DNA from: Filomicrobium sp.
GTDB lineage: Bacteria > Pseudomonadota > Alphaproteobacteria > Rhizobiales > Hyphomicrobiaceae
DNA: 9,214 nucleotides
Assembly (NCBI GenBank): GCA_021775655.1
Contig: JAJFHK010000411.1
Span: 1 to 9,214 of the forward strand
Reading direction: 5' to 3'
The notes under the pieces were generated by a model that worked only from the letters and a program-made list of their open reading frames with translations, did not search any database and was not told the DNA's origin. Positions 1 through 6,781 of the stretch are shown one piece after another. The first letter of the stretch is position 1; every line of letters starts with the position of its first letter. Position numbers and translations under genes: made by a program.

Positions 1-734
1 GCAAAATTGCTTACCTGCATCAGCCGCCAACGACTGCTGGCGGCACCGGGCTCATCTGGCTGATTGGCCTCAAGTCCGACATGGTCTCGACCAAGGCCGA
101 AGCGCTTCGCGACTGGGCGCCGCAGAATGGTTACGGCCTCACCCGCTTTGATTATTCCGGTCATGGCCAGTCCGGCGGTGATTTCCTGGAAGCGACGATC
201 GGCGATTGGCTGGCGGAATCCCGCGAGGTTTTCGAGAAGGTTACAAGCGGTCCGCAAATCGTGCTTGGGTCTTCGACGGGCGGACACCTGGCGCTACTTC
301 TTTTGCGCGATCTCCTCCAAAATTCTTCGGATCAGGCGTCACGCATCAAAGGCCTCGTTCTCATCGCACCGGCCTGGGATCTGACCGAGGAACTGATTTG
401 GAAAGAGATGACGCCGGAGACGCAGGCTGAGGTCATGGAAAAGGGTGTCACCTACCGACCTTCCGAATATGGCGATCCACTCCCCATTACCAAGAAGTTC
501 ATCGAGGAAGGACGTAAGCACGTATTCAAAGGCGGGAAATTCGACCCCGGCCGGCCGATCATTATCCTTCAAGGTCAGCAGGACAAGGACGTGCCGGTCG
601 AACACGTTCGCCAAATGAAGGATGTCGTCAACCCCCAATGGATCGGTCTCACCGAAGTTCCCGACGGCGAACACCGCATGTCCCGCCCGCAGGACCTGGA
701 GCTACTTTTCGCAGCGATTAAGAAGGTCGGTTGA
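1..734 (+). CDS. ABHD10-like alpha/beta hydrolase (serine hydrolase), 5' end outside the window
   Basis: The reading frame is open from base 3 and ends in TGA at 732-734, so the true start lies upstream; the internal ATG at 81 falls inside the fold and is not the start. Counting from base 3 (243 residues visible), the oxyanion-side loop is near residues 20-30. The segment FDYSGHGQSGG (49-59) is typical of alpha/beta hydrolases. The nucleophile elbow is G89-S-S91-T-G93, the acid is D194 in the GQQDKDVP motif, and the histidine is H224 in GEHRMS, so the triad is complete. From memory, the spacing and wording (KAEAL, FDYSG, GPQIVLGSS, EVMEKGV, EHRM) resemble the ABHD10 family, whose mitochondrial member is an acyl-protein thioesterase and acyl-glucuronide hydrolase. 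The bacterial substrate is unknown. No signal peptide can be judged. It is convergent with the EamA gene downstream and probably cytoplasmic. The fold is secure; the subfamily is likely. Confidence 0.85.
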   Translation, partial: KIAYLHQPPTTAGGTGLIWLIGLKSDMVSTKAEALRDWAPQNGYGLTRFDYSGHGQSGGDFLEATIGDWLAESREVFEKVTSGPQIVLGSSTGGHLALLLLRDLLQNSSDQASRIKGLVLIAPAWDLTEELIWKEMTPETQAEVMEKGVTYRPSEYGDPLPITKKFIEEGRKHVFKGGKFDPGRPIIILQGQQDKDVPVEHVRQMKDVVNPQWIGLTEVPDGEHRMSRPQDLELLFAAIKKVG

Positions 735-749
735 GGCGCGAGCAGCGCC
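735..749 (+). terminator. Possible hairpin terminator after the hydrolase, no T-run
   Basis: Directly after the hydrolase stop codon, GGCGC (735-739) pairs with GCGCC (745-749) around a five-base loop. No T-run follows, so it is not a standard intrinsic terminator; it could stabilise the 3' end or be chance in GC-rich DNA. The rest of the gap to the EamA gene (750-843) holds only a weak GAGA/TCTC dyad at 824-837. Confidence 0.25.
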
Positions 750-843
750 GAAGGGAAGCCGCGGCTGTGCCTCCAATAGCGGACGTTCGCCATATGACAC
801 GATGGGCCAGGAACGGACGAACGGAGATTCAATTCTCTTCGTG

Positions 844-1728
844 TTACGACGCTTGGTTTTGTGTGCCTGCTGACGTCAGCAGGACGGCGACAGTCGTAAG
901 CACGAAACCCGCAACCTGGATGGCATCAAGTTTTTCATCGAACATGAAGAAGGCAATGATCGCCGTCACACCCGGCACAAGGAAGAAGAGGTTGGAAACC
1001 GCCGAAACGGCGCTTTGGCGAATGAGTACCATCAACAAGAATATGGCACCGATTGACAAGACGAAGACCAACCAGCCCAAGGCGAAGATGAACTCAGGTG
1101 TCCAATTGACATAGCGAGTTTCAAAAAGAACAGCACCGACTGCAACAATGAATAACGTTCCGACGTACTGCCAGACTGCACCAGCCAAGAGATCGATGCC
1201 GGTTGCAAATCGCTTCTGGTAAATTGTGCCTGCCGTCATTCCGAATAGGGCAAGAACCGTGGCGACTATCATCCCAGAGGTGATATTGCTGTCCGTTGCA
1301 AAAGTTAGGTCGATCTTCGGCGCGAGCACCAAAAATACGCCAAACAATCCCAGAGCGAGGCTTAACCAGTGTCGTCCAGTGATGCGTTCACCCAGAAAAG
1401 TTCCAGCAACAACGGTTGTGAAGATCGGCTGGGTCGAAACGATGAGTGCCGCAACTCCGGCCGGCATTCCTCGGTGAATAGCCCAAAACACACCGCCCAG
1501 ATATGCGCCGTGGATCAGTGCGCCAACGATCATGGCGTCAGCGCGCTCACGCCAAGTATGGGTGCGATGCTCCACCACGAACAAGATCGGTACTAGGATG
1601 AGCAATACGAGCAAAAAGCGAAGCGAAAGAAAAGTGAACGGCTCGGCGTCCGATGCGCCGAGCCGTGATCCGATGAAACCCGTCGACCAGAGCAGGACGA
1701 ACACAGCAGGTGCAATTCGCATCATCAT
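844..1728 (-). CDS. EamA/DMT-family membrane transporter
   Basis: A 294-residue inner-membrane protein of the drug/metabolite transporter superfamily. It is almost entirely hydrophobic, with about ten membrane segments arranged as two EamA repeats (roughly residues 6-138 and 150-285). The first helix carries the typical opening WSTGFIGSRLGA, and the first repeat closes with the characteristic VSTQPIFTTVVAGTFLGERI stretch. The end of the second repeat has the matching FLVPGVTAIIAFFMFDEKL region. I place the start at 1728, the first of three consecutive ATG codons, because AGGA at 1737-1740 lies 8 nt upstream. The open frame continues upstream to 1857, but that overlaps the end of the preceding dehydrogenase gene and adds a polar tail before the first helix. 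It follows the SDR gene by 28 bp, so the two should be co-transcribed. EamA proteins usually export small metabolites such as amino acids or nucleosides; the substrate cannot be told here. Confidence 0.9.
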   Translation of the reverse strand: MMMRIAPAVFVLLWSTGFIGSRLGASDAEPFTFLSLRFLLVLLILVPILFVVEHRTHTWRERADAMIVGALIHGAYLGGVFWAIHRGMPAGVAALIVSTQPIFTTVVAGTFLGERITGRHWLSLALGLFGVFLVLAPKIDLTFATDSNITSGMIVATVLALFGMTAGTIYQKRFATGIDLLAGAVWQYVGTLFIVAVGAVLFETRYVNWTPEFIFALGWLVFVLSIGAIFLLMVLIRQSAVSAVSNLFFLVPGVTAIIAFFMFDEKLDAIQVAGFVLTTVAVLLTSAGTQNQAS

Positions 1729-1756
1729 CGGTGAATTCCTGCTCTTAAACTTCGGC

Positions 1757-2410
1757 TCAGGGCGTATAAACGTGTTCAACCGTCCATGCGGGTTTGGGTT
1801 GGTCGTGTAGTTGCCAGAAGTGCTCGGCCACTGCATCAGCTTCCTTAGATCCCGCATCGACGAACCCAGCTACCGTCACGGTTGCGACATGTACGCCCTT
1901 CTCTTTGAAGCTCTCGAAGAGACCCTGCGCCAATGCTCGGATGCCAGCCTTTCCGATGCTGAGTGACAGATATTCCGGGTGGGGCTGCATGGCAAAACCT
2001 CCACCGGTCAATAGAACCGTTCCCGAACCACGATTCGCCATTCCTCGCTCCACGGCTTGCACCGCAGCAAGTGCGCCTCCGACATTCACAGCGAGATCCG
2101 TGTTGAAAGTTTCGGCTGGTTGTTCTGCCAAAGTCGCCTGGCGCATTGCAGCGGCGTTGTAATGGAGAACATCAATCCCTCCGAACTGTTGTTCTACGTC
2201 CGAAATCAGTGCGGCGACTTGCGCAGGCTGACTCGTGTCCACCGTTCTCACTTCAGCCTTGAACCCCTTGGCCTTCAGCTGATTTGCAAGAGTTTGAGTC
2301 TTGTCAGAGTTGCGGGCGCTGAGAATGACTTCGAACCCTTCTTTAGCGAAGCGTTCTGCGGTGGCGAGGCCCATGCCTGGGCCAGCACCGATGCTGAGAA
2401 ATATCTTCAT
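1757..2410 (-). CDS. Atypical short-chain dehydrogenase/reductase (SDR) lacking the catalytic Tyr and Ser
   Basis: A 217-residue Rossmann-fold protein. The glycine-rich dinucleotide motif is G8-A-G-P-G12-M-G14, an SAR at 31-33 ends strand 2, and D58 sits in the adenine-pocket position. HYNAA (83-87) replaces the usual NNAG, and N109 is kept. In the active-site region, LTGGG (134-138) and LSIGK (150-154) align with the classical Ser and YxxxK elements. K154 is present, but Tyr is replaced by Leu150 and Ser by Gly137. The nearest tyrosine, Y147, is seven residues before the lysine. The protein should bind NAD(P), but classical SDR chemistry is doubtful. The start at 2410 is set by AGGAG at 2419-2423, 8 nt upstream, and puts the Rossmann motif at the N-terminus as expected; the frame's upstream extension to 2617 runs into the divergent regulator. 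It is the first gene of a pair with the EamA transporter and is probably controlled by the divergent LysR protein. Confidence 0.85.
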   Translation of the reverse strand: MKIFLSIGAGPGMGLATAERFAKEGFEVILSARNSDKTQTLANQLKAKGFKAEVRTVDTSQPAQVAALISDVEQQFGGIDVLHYNAAAMRQATLAEQPAETFNTDLAVNVGGALAAVQAVERGMANRGSGTVLLTGGGFAMQPHPEYLSLSIGKAGIRALAQGLFESFKEKGVHVATVTVAGFVDAGSKEADAVAEHFWQLHDQPKPAWTVEHVYTP

Positions 2411-2501
2411 GTCTTTGTCTCCTTGAGAATTGAATGACGATGAGATAAGCCATAATGACCTTCGGATAATCAGGTCCGAATGCATTTTACTCGTGCAAAA
2501 T
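2411..2501. promoter_or_regulatory. Divergent promoter region with a candidate LysR operator
   Basis: This 91-bp gap lies between the LysR gene and the SDR gene, which start in opposite directions. It contains a perfect inverted repeat, TTCGGA (2461-2466), 8-bp spacer, TCCGAA (2475-2480). LysR-type regulators commonly bind such dyads between themselves and a divergent target, so this is the best operator candidate in the window. No convincing -35/-10 pair could be chosen for either direction; TTCGGA plus TTTTAC (2485-2490) with an 18-bp spacer is a weak possibility for the LysR gene. Confidence 0.5.
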
Positions 2502-3437
2502 ATGCAGGAATTATTCGAGCAGGGCGGTCTTGAACAGTTGGCGGCCTTCGTGGCGGTCGGCGAGACGGGGAGCTTTACCGGTGCCGCAAAGAAACTTGAG
2601 CGCGACGCGTCGATCATTTCGCGTCGCGTAAGTCAGCTCGAAGAGCGGCTGGGAGTGAGACTGGTCTCGCGAACGACGCGACGGGTCGCACTTACCGAAG
2701 TTGGTTTGCAGTATCATCGCCGCATCCAAAGCATCTTGGATGAATTGGCAAATGCGAGCCGTGAAGCGAGTGACGTAGCATCTAGTCCCCAGGGGTTGCT
2801 GCGTGTTTCGCTCCCTGTGACGTTCGGGCGTCAATGGGTTGCACCCTTGCTCCCCGACTTTCTCGCGAAGTATCCCAGTATCCGCATTGATGCACGGTTT
2901 ACTGACCGGTTCGTCGATGTCGTCGCGGAAGGGTTCGACGTGGCAATTCGGGTTGGCCGGTTACGCGACAGTTCGCTAACAGCGCGAAGGCTTGCAACCT
3001 ACCGAAACCTTCTTGTTGCAGCTCCTTCGTATCTGGAAATCCACGGACGGCCAAAATCCCCGGAAGATCTCCAGAAACACGCTTGCGTTGGCTTTTCCGG
3101 TTATGCGAGTTGGCCGGATTGGCCGTTGTCCAAGGGGAGCAAGCAGCAGAACGTCCGCCCTAATTGTCAGTTGATCGCCGATAACTCAGAGGCAGCCGTC
3201 GCTGCGGCGATAGCAGGCACCGGTATTACGTTTACCGCCGATTGGTTGGTCGGCCCTGCGATCCGAGAAGCCCAGCTTGTCGAAGTACTCAAGGGCTGGG
3301 GCGGTCAAGGCGACGGTGGCGTGTTCGCAGTGTTGCCGCCAGGACGGTTGGTTCCGACGAAGACCCGCATCTTTGTCGACGAAATCGCCAAGTCGATTAA
3401 GTCGGGTTGGAAAAAGAGTTCGGCTGAGATGGATTGA
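2502..3437 (+). CDS. LysR-family transcriptional regulator
   Basis: A 311-residue regulator of usual LysR length. Residues about 10-70 form the winged helix-turn-helix (LAAFVAVGETGSFTGAAKKL, then the recognition-helix region IISRRVSQLEERLGVRL and the wing RTTRRVALTEVG). Residues about 95-300 form the periplasmic-binding-protein-like effector domain, opening with GLLRVSLPVTFG and containing FDVAIRVGRLRDSSL. This wording fits the large CrgA/DmlR-like subgroup. The ATG at 2502 gives the normal short N-terminal lead before the HTH, but it has no clear Shine-Dalgarno sequence. GTG at 2493 and TTG at 2430 are in-frame alternatives; the latter would run through the intergenic dyad and nearly abut the divergent gene. 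By position it should regulate the divergent SDR-EamA pair, and probably itself. The effector is unknown. Confidence 0.92.
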   Translation: MQELFEQGGLEQLAAFVAVGETGSFTGAAKKLERDASIISRRVSQLEERLGVRLVSRTTRRVALTEVGLQYHRRIQSILDELANASREASDVASSPQGLLRVSLPVTFGRQWVAPLLPDFLAKYPSIRIDARFTDRFVDVVAEGFDVAIRVGRLRDSSLTARRLATYRNLLVAAPSYLEIHGRPKSPEDLQKHACVGFSGYASWPDWPLSKGSKQQNVRPNCQLIADNSEAAVAAAIAGTGITFTADWLVGPAIREAQLVEVLKGWGGQGDGGVFAVLPPGRLVPTKTRIFVDEIAKSIKSGWKKSSAEMD

Positions 3438-3552
3438 GTACATAGCGACAAGAGTCTGCTCCGGGTCAACCGCGGAAGTCAATCAATTCCCTGGTTCGTC
3501 CGTATCAACTCCAGAAGCCGACGTCAGTCTCAGCCCGCTACCGCCAGCTTCG

Positions 3553-4602
3553 CTAATCCAGCCCCTTGGCCATAGCCGCCACTAGCCCTTCGGCACCGGC
3601 TTTTTCGGCAACGGTTTCCGGCACGATCCAGGCGCGCCAACCTTTGCCGGCGACCGGGGCACGGCAAGACAGAGCGCCGTCGAAGATTGCGCAACTCGCA
3701 TCGGCCCTAATCGTCTTGGCTTCGCGCCGGTCGTGCCGAAGGAACCGAAGGTCCACCGGCTGCAACTTGGCTTCGACGGTCTCCAGATCGATATCGCGAA
3801 AAATGCAGGCCGGTTTTGAGCGGCACGCCTGACCGCGTTTGCCAAGAGCAATGGTCGGTCCGAATGCGGCGCTGCGCGTCAGTCGCTCTGCCGACTTATC
3901 CGGGCCACGGCTCAAGTAGCAGAACTCATGAATGCAAACCATCGGATCGGCTGTCTTGCTCCACGCTCGCACGCCTTTGTTGCCGACCTCCATGACGATC
4001 AAAATGCTGACGCGCTTTTCAATGAGCGGCGAAATATATTTGGCGACCTTTGTCGCGATTCCCGACACAGCTGTTTCGACAAGCCCAGGCTGATCAGGTG
4101 CCGTGTCATCTTTCGCAAGGCCTGGTTCGTCAGCAACGGTCTGGTGCTTGCGGCGCACCTTGCGCAGTTTGTCGGCAAGCTCCTCGCCGTCGACGTCCAG
4201 CATCTTAGTGGTATCGGCGGCTCGCTCTGCCTCAAACTCGTCGGAGGTTTCTTCAACCGTTTCGTGCGCAATGGTTCTTGGTGGTGTTTCTGTGTTGCTC
4301 TCGGAATCTGCCTTGTTATCGGTGTTTGCCTCAGGTTGACGTTTAGCCGATGCATCGCCGCTGTCTGGATCAGCGTTTTCCTGCGCAAGCGCACGCTCGA
4401 CTGCACGCTTGGCTTCTTCGCGAATCCATTTCGTGTCCTGATCGGCGTTTGGATTTGCCTTGGCCTCGTCGTCGGCAAACTTGCCCGCGATGGCGTCAGC
4501 AGCACCTTCGGCGAGTGCCGGAACCGGAAAAAGAGCCGTAATTGCCAGCGCTACGGCGCACGCACACTGGGCGCAAGCTCGCAAGGACATTGTTAATCGC
4601 AT
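3553..4602 (-). CDS. Unrecognised exported protein with acidic linker and three cysteine pairs
   Basis: About 349 residues; I do not recognise the family. Residues 1-31 look like a Sec signal peptide: a short basic start, a hydrophobic core (CAVALAITALFPVPALA) and an ALA cleavage site before EG. Residues about 35-165 are hydrophilic and low in complexity, rich in D, E, K, A and T, and probably extended. The C-terminal part (about 195-349) looks folded and has six cysteines in three close pairs: C223/C228, C260/C266 and C304/C313. Paired cysteines after a signal peptide suggest disulfides in the periplasm. The start at 4602 is preferred because GGGAG at 4614-4618 lies 11 nt upstream; ATG codons at 4629 (no ribosome site) and 4590 are alternatives. 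The gene follows the epimerase by 107 bp on the same strand and may be the last gene of that transcript or have its own promoter. It is convergent with the LysR gene. Confidence 0.7.
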   Translation of the reverse strand: MRLTMSLRACAQCACAVALAITALFPVPALAEGAADAIAGKFADDEAKANPNADQDTKWIREEAKRAVERALAQENADPDSGDASAKRQPEANTDNKADSESNTETPPRTIAHETVEETSDEFEAERAADTTKMLDVDGEELADKLRKVRRKHQTVADEPGLAKDDTAPDQPGLVETAVSGIATKVAKYISPLIEKRVSILIVMEVGNKGVRAWSKTADPMVCIHEFCYLSRGPDKSAERLTRSAAFGPTIALGKRGQACRSKPACIFRDIDLETVEAKLQPVDLRFLRHDRREAKTIRADASCAIFDGALSCRAPVAGKGWRAWIVPETVAEKAGAEGLVAAMAKGLD

Positions 4603-4675
4603 CGAAATTAGCACTCCCGCAGCCTTCATCAGGCAGCATCAACAATAAGATTAGGGCATCATCGCGCAACCGGCT

Positions 4676-4690
4676 TGAACATGAACTGAA
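4676..4690 (-). promoter_or_regulatory. Triple TTCA direct repeat upstream of the exported-protein gene
   Basis: Read on the minus strand, TTCA occurs three times in a row with 5- and 6-bp periodicity (TTCAGTTCATGTTCA), about 75 bp upstream of the chosen start at 4602. Closely spaced direct repeats of this kind can be response-regulator binding sites. I cannot assign a regulator, and the motif is short enough to be chance. Confidence 0.25.
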
Positions 4691-4709
4691 TTCGCCAGCC
4701 AGCCTGTAT

Positions 4710-5591
4710 TCACCGAGGTAAACGCCCTGCAATAGCAGCGAGGCCTTCCCGATATGTCGGGTGCCGAAGCTCAAATTTCAAATCCGTTTTGATCCGGTCG
4801 TTCCGCACCCTTTTGACCTCTGAATAAAAGCTACGTCCCATTGGCGACAGCTCGGCGTCTTCAAAGGCGACTTCCGGTGGCGCGGGCTGGCCTAGAAGTT
4901 TGGCGGCATATGCAATTACATCCTGCGGCGGCGCAGGTTCGTCGTCAGCAACATTGTAAATCGAGTGGGTGCCGGAATGTTCGATGGCAGCTCCGAGGAT
5001 GCCTGCGATATCGTCGACGTGGATACGGTTGAAGACCTGTCCCGGCTTGACGACGCGACGTGCGCGGCCTGCAAGGATTTGGTTGATGGCACTGCGTCCA
5101 GGTCCATAGATTCCGGCAAGGCGGAAGATCTGCACTCGCGGCCGCCCGTCGCCCCCGTTGCCGTCGAGTCCTTGCCATGCCTGCTCTGCGCCAAGCCTCC
5201 GCTTCGAACGTTGCGAAGCAGGCGTTGGGGGGGTCGTCTCATCAACCCAGGCGCCGCCATGATCGCCGTAGACGCCGACTGTCGAAAGATAACCAATCCA
5301 TTCAAGATTTGGGGCTGACGAGATTTCAGAACCGTGGTGGGCTAGAACTGGATCGCCTGCTTCGCTGGGCGGGATCGAGACGACAACGTGCGTAGCCGTT
5401 TGCAGGGCTGAGTTCACTTGCGCGCTGGGTGCTGTGCCATCGAAAGTTGCTGCGTCGTATCCGGCCGTCTGGATTGTCGCCGCGCTCTCCGAACTGCGTG
5501 ACGTTCCTGTCACCTGCCAGCCTTTGGTTTTCAGCCTTGGCGCGAGCGCTTGGGCGCTGAACCCAAAGCCGAAACAAACCATGTGCTTCAC
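4710..5591 (-). CDS. YeeZ-like NAD(P)-binding atypical SDR (NAD-dependent epimerase/dehydratase-like)
   Basis: A 293-residue protein with an N-terminal Rossmann motif, G8-F-G-F-S-A13. Extended-SDR landmarks follow in order: LSTVGVYGDHGG with WVDE (102-118), FRLAGIYGPGR (156-166), FNRIHVDDIAGIL (187-199), YNVADDEP (212-219) and a late RSFYSEVKRVRNDRIK segment (253-268). These match the YeeZ-type atypical SDRs. Where an extended SDR would have YxxxK, this protein has PASQRSKRR (124-132), so the catalytic Tyr appears to be missing; that is known for this subgroup. The reaction is unknown. The start is GTG at 5591: it overlaps the queG stop in a GTGA, and GGGAG at 5599-5603 lies 7 nt upstream. 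ATG at 5582 is a less well spaced alternative. The overlap implies translational coupling with queG. It is expected to be cytoplasmic. Confidence 0.85.
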   Translation of the reverse strand: MKHMVCFGFGFSAQALAPRLKTKGWQVTGTSRSSESAATIQTAGYDAATFDGTAPSAQVNSALQTATHVVVSIPPSEAGDPVLAHHGSEISSAPNLEWIGYLSTVGVYGDHGGAWVDETTPPTPASQRSKRRLGAEQAWQGLDGNGGDGRPRVQIFRLAGIYGPGRSAINQILAGRARRVVKPGQVFNRIHVDDIAGILGAAIEHSGTHSIYNVADDEPAPPQDVIAYAAKLLGQPAPPEVAFEDAELSPMGRSFYSEVKRVRNDRIKTDLKFELRHPTYREGLAAIAGRLPR

Positions 5592-6724
5592 CCGGAGTCT
5601 CCCGTCAGGGTTTCACGCTGCCACTCCGCAATTACTTGCAAGTCATTTTCATCGGGCAGATAGCGATTGCGCAACGTTTCGAAATCCTGCGGCTCCGTCA
5701 ATTCGGCAAGTGCCCAAACAGCCATGGCGCGCACGAGTGGAGAATCATCCTGCACAAGCGCTCTTACGTGCTTGATCAGGTTTGCGTCACCTGAGTTCCC
5801 CGCCGCGATAAGACAGTTCCTCAAGAAGCGCGCCCGCCCGCTACGTTTTACCGGAGTGCCGGCGAAGCGCTTTCGGAACGCTGCATCGTCCAGGATCAGC
5901 AACTCCGCAATCGGTGGGTTGTCGGTCTCCGCTCTCGCGCGTAGCTTCGTTTCGCATGCGGCCTCTGCGAATTTGTTCCATGGGCAGACCGCAAGGCAAT
6001 CGTCGCAACCAAACACCCGGTTTCCGATCGCATTGCGGAATTCCGGCGCGATATGACCTTGATGTTCAATTGTGAGATAGGCGATGCATCGGCGGGCATC
6101 GAGCTGATAAGGGGCGGGAAAAGCGTCCGTCGGACAAACGTCGAGACACTTGCGGCAGGTCCCGCAATGATCGACTTCGCCCGCATCTACCGGCAACTCC
6201 GCCTCTGTCAGGATTGACCCTAAGAATAGCCAAGAACCATGTGAGCGTGAGACGAGGTTGGTATGCTTCCCCTGCCAGCCAAGTCCTGCAGATGCGGCAA
6301 GCGGTTTTTCCATCAGCGGCGCAGTGTCGACGAATACCTTAACGTCTGCATTTGTGCGGCGCGCTATCAGACCAGCCAATTCCTTCAAACGCCCCTTCAT
6401 GATGTCGTGATAATCGCGGCCCTTTGCATAAATCGAGATCGCTGAATTCAACGTTGCATTTAGGGAGTCGAGCGGGTCAGTGGTCGGCGCATAGCTCAAC
6501 CCCAGCATGACGATGCTTCGAGCATTTGCCATCAACTGTCGCGGATCGGCCCGGCGCTCTGCGGTTAGTTCGATCCAGGACATATCGCCATGTCGGCCAT
6601 GGCGCAGAAATTCCTGTAGCCTCTCGCTGGCTTTTGCCGCACTGGTGGCAGGCGCAATACCGAATGCGTCGAACCCGAGCGCATCGGCGCGCGCTTTAAG
6701 TTCCTGGCGCAAAGCGTCACTCAC
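5588..6724 (-). CDS. queG: Epoxyqueuosine reductase QueG
   Basis: QueG reduces epoxyqueuosine to queuosine at the wobble position of tRNAs with GUN anticodons, using cobalamin and two [4Fe-4S] clusters. The 378-residue length is normal for the family. The N-terminal cobalamin-binding half includes FVDTAPLMEK (131-140), whose Asp133 matches the catalytic Asp. The ferredoxin-like part has C187-x2-C190-x2-C193-x3-C197-P, then C213, then C240-x2-C243-x3-C247-P. All eight cluster ligands are therefore present. The C-terminal part (about 285-360) has the HEAT-like helical repeat used in tRNA binding (RFLRNCLIAAGNSG and LVRAMAVWALAEL). The start is GTG at 6724, giving the family's usual opening (LKARADALGFDAFGIA) a few residues in; the ribosome site is poor, with GGA very close to the start. 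It lies 57 bp after fzlA and overlaps the epimerase gene by 4 bp. Confidence 0.96.
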   Translation of the reverse strand: MSDALRQELKARADALGFDAFGIAPATSAAKASERLQEFLRHGRHGDMSWIELTAERRADPRQLMANARSIVMLGLSYAPTTDPLDSLNATLNSAISIYAKGRDYHDIMKGRLKELAGLIARRTNADVKVFVDTAPLMEKPLAASAGLGWQGKHTNLVSRSHGSWLFLGSILTEAELPVDAGEVDHCGTCRKCLDVCPTDAFPAPYQLDARRCIAYLTIEHQGHIAPEFRNAIGNRVFGCDDCLAVCPWNKFAEAACETKLRARAETDNPPIAELLILDDAAFRKRFAGTPVKRSGRARFLRNCLIAAGNSGDANLIKHVRALVQDDSPLVRAMAVWALAELTEPQDFETLRNRYLPDENDLQVIAEWQRETLTGDSG

Positions 6725-6781
6725 GTTTCCGCGTCCGGAAAACAGAGGAATTGATTTCGATCACAGGCAATCGCGGGCAGA

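Noticed and set aside
1729..1857. N-terminal extension of the EamA frame
   Set aside because: It overlaps the end of the SDR gene and adds a polar tail; AGGA sits 8 nt before the ATG at 1728.
1794..2437. Plus-strand open frames opposite the SDR gene
   Set aside because: They are antisense shadows of a gene with clear Rossmann motifs.
2411..2617. N-terminal extension of the SDR frame
   Set aside because: It would overlap the LysR coding region and bury the Rossmann motif; AGGAG 8 nt before the ATG at 2410 decides the start.
3928..4596. 222-residue plus-strand open frame opposite the exported-protein gene
   Set aside because: It lies wholly antisense to the better-supported minus-strand gene with a signal peptide and ribosome site, and its product is cysteine-rich and patchy without recognisable domains.
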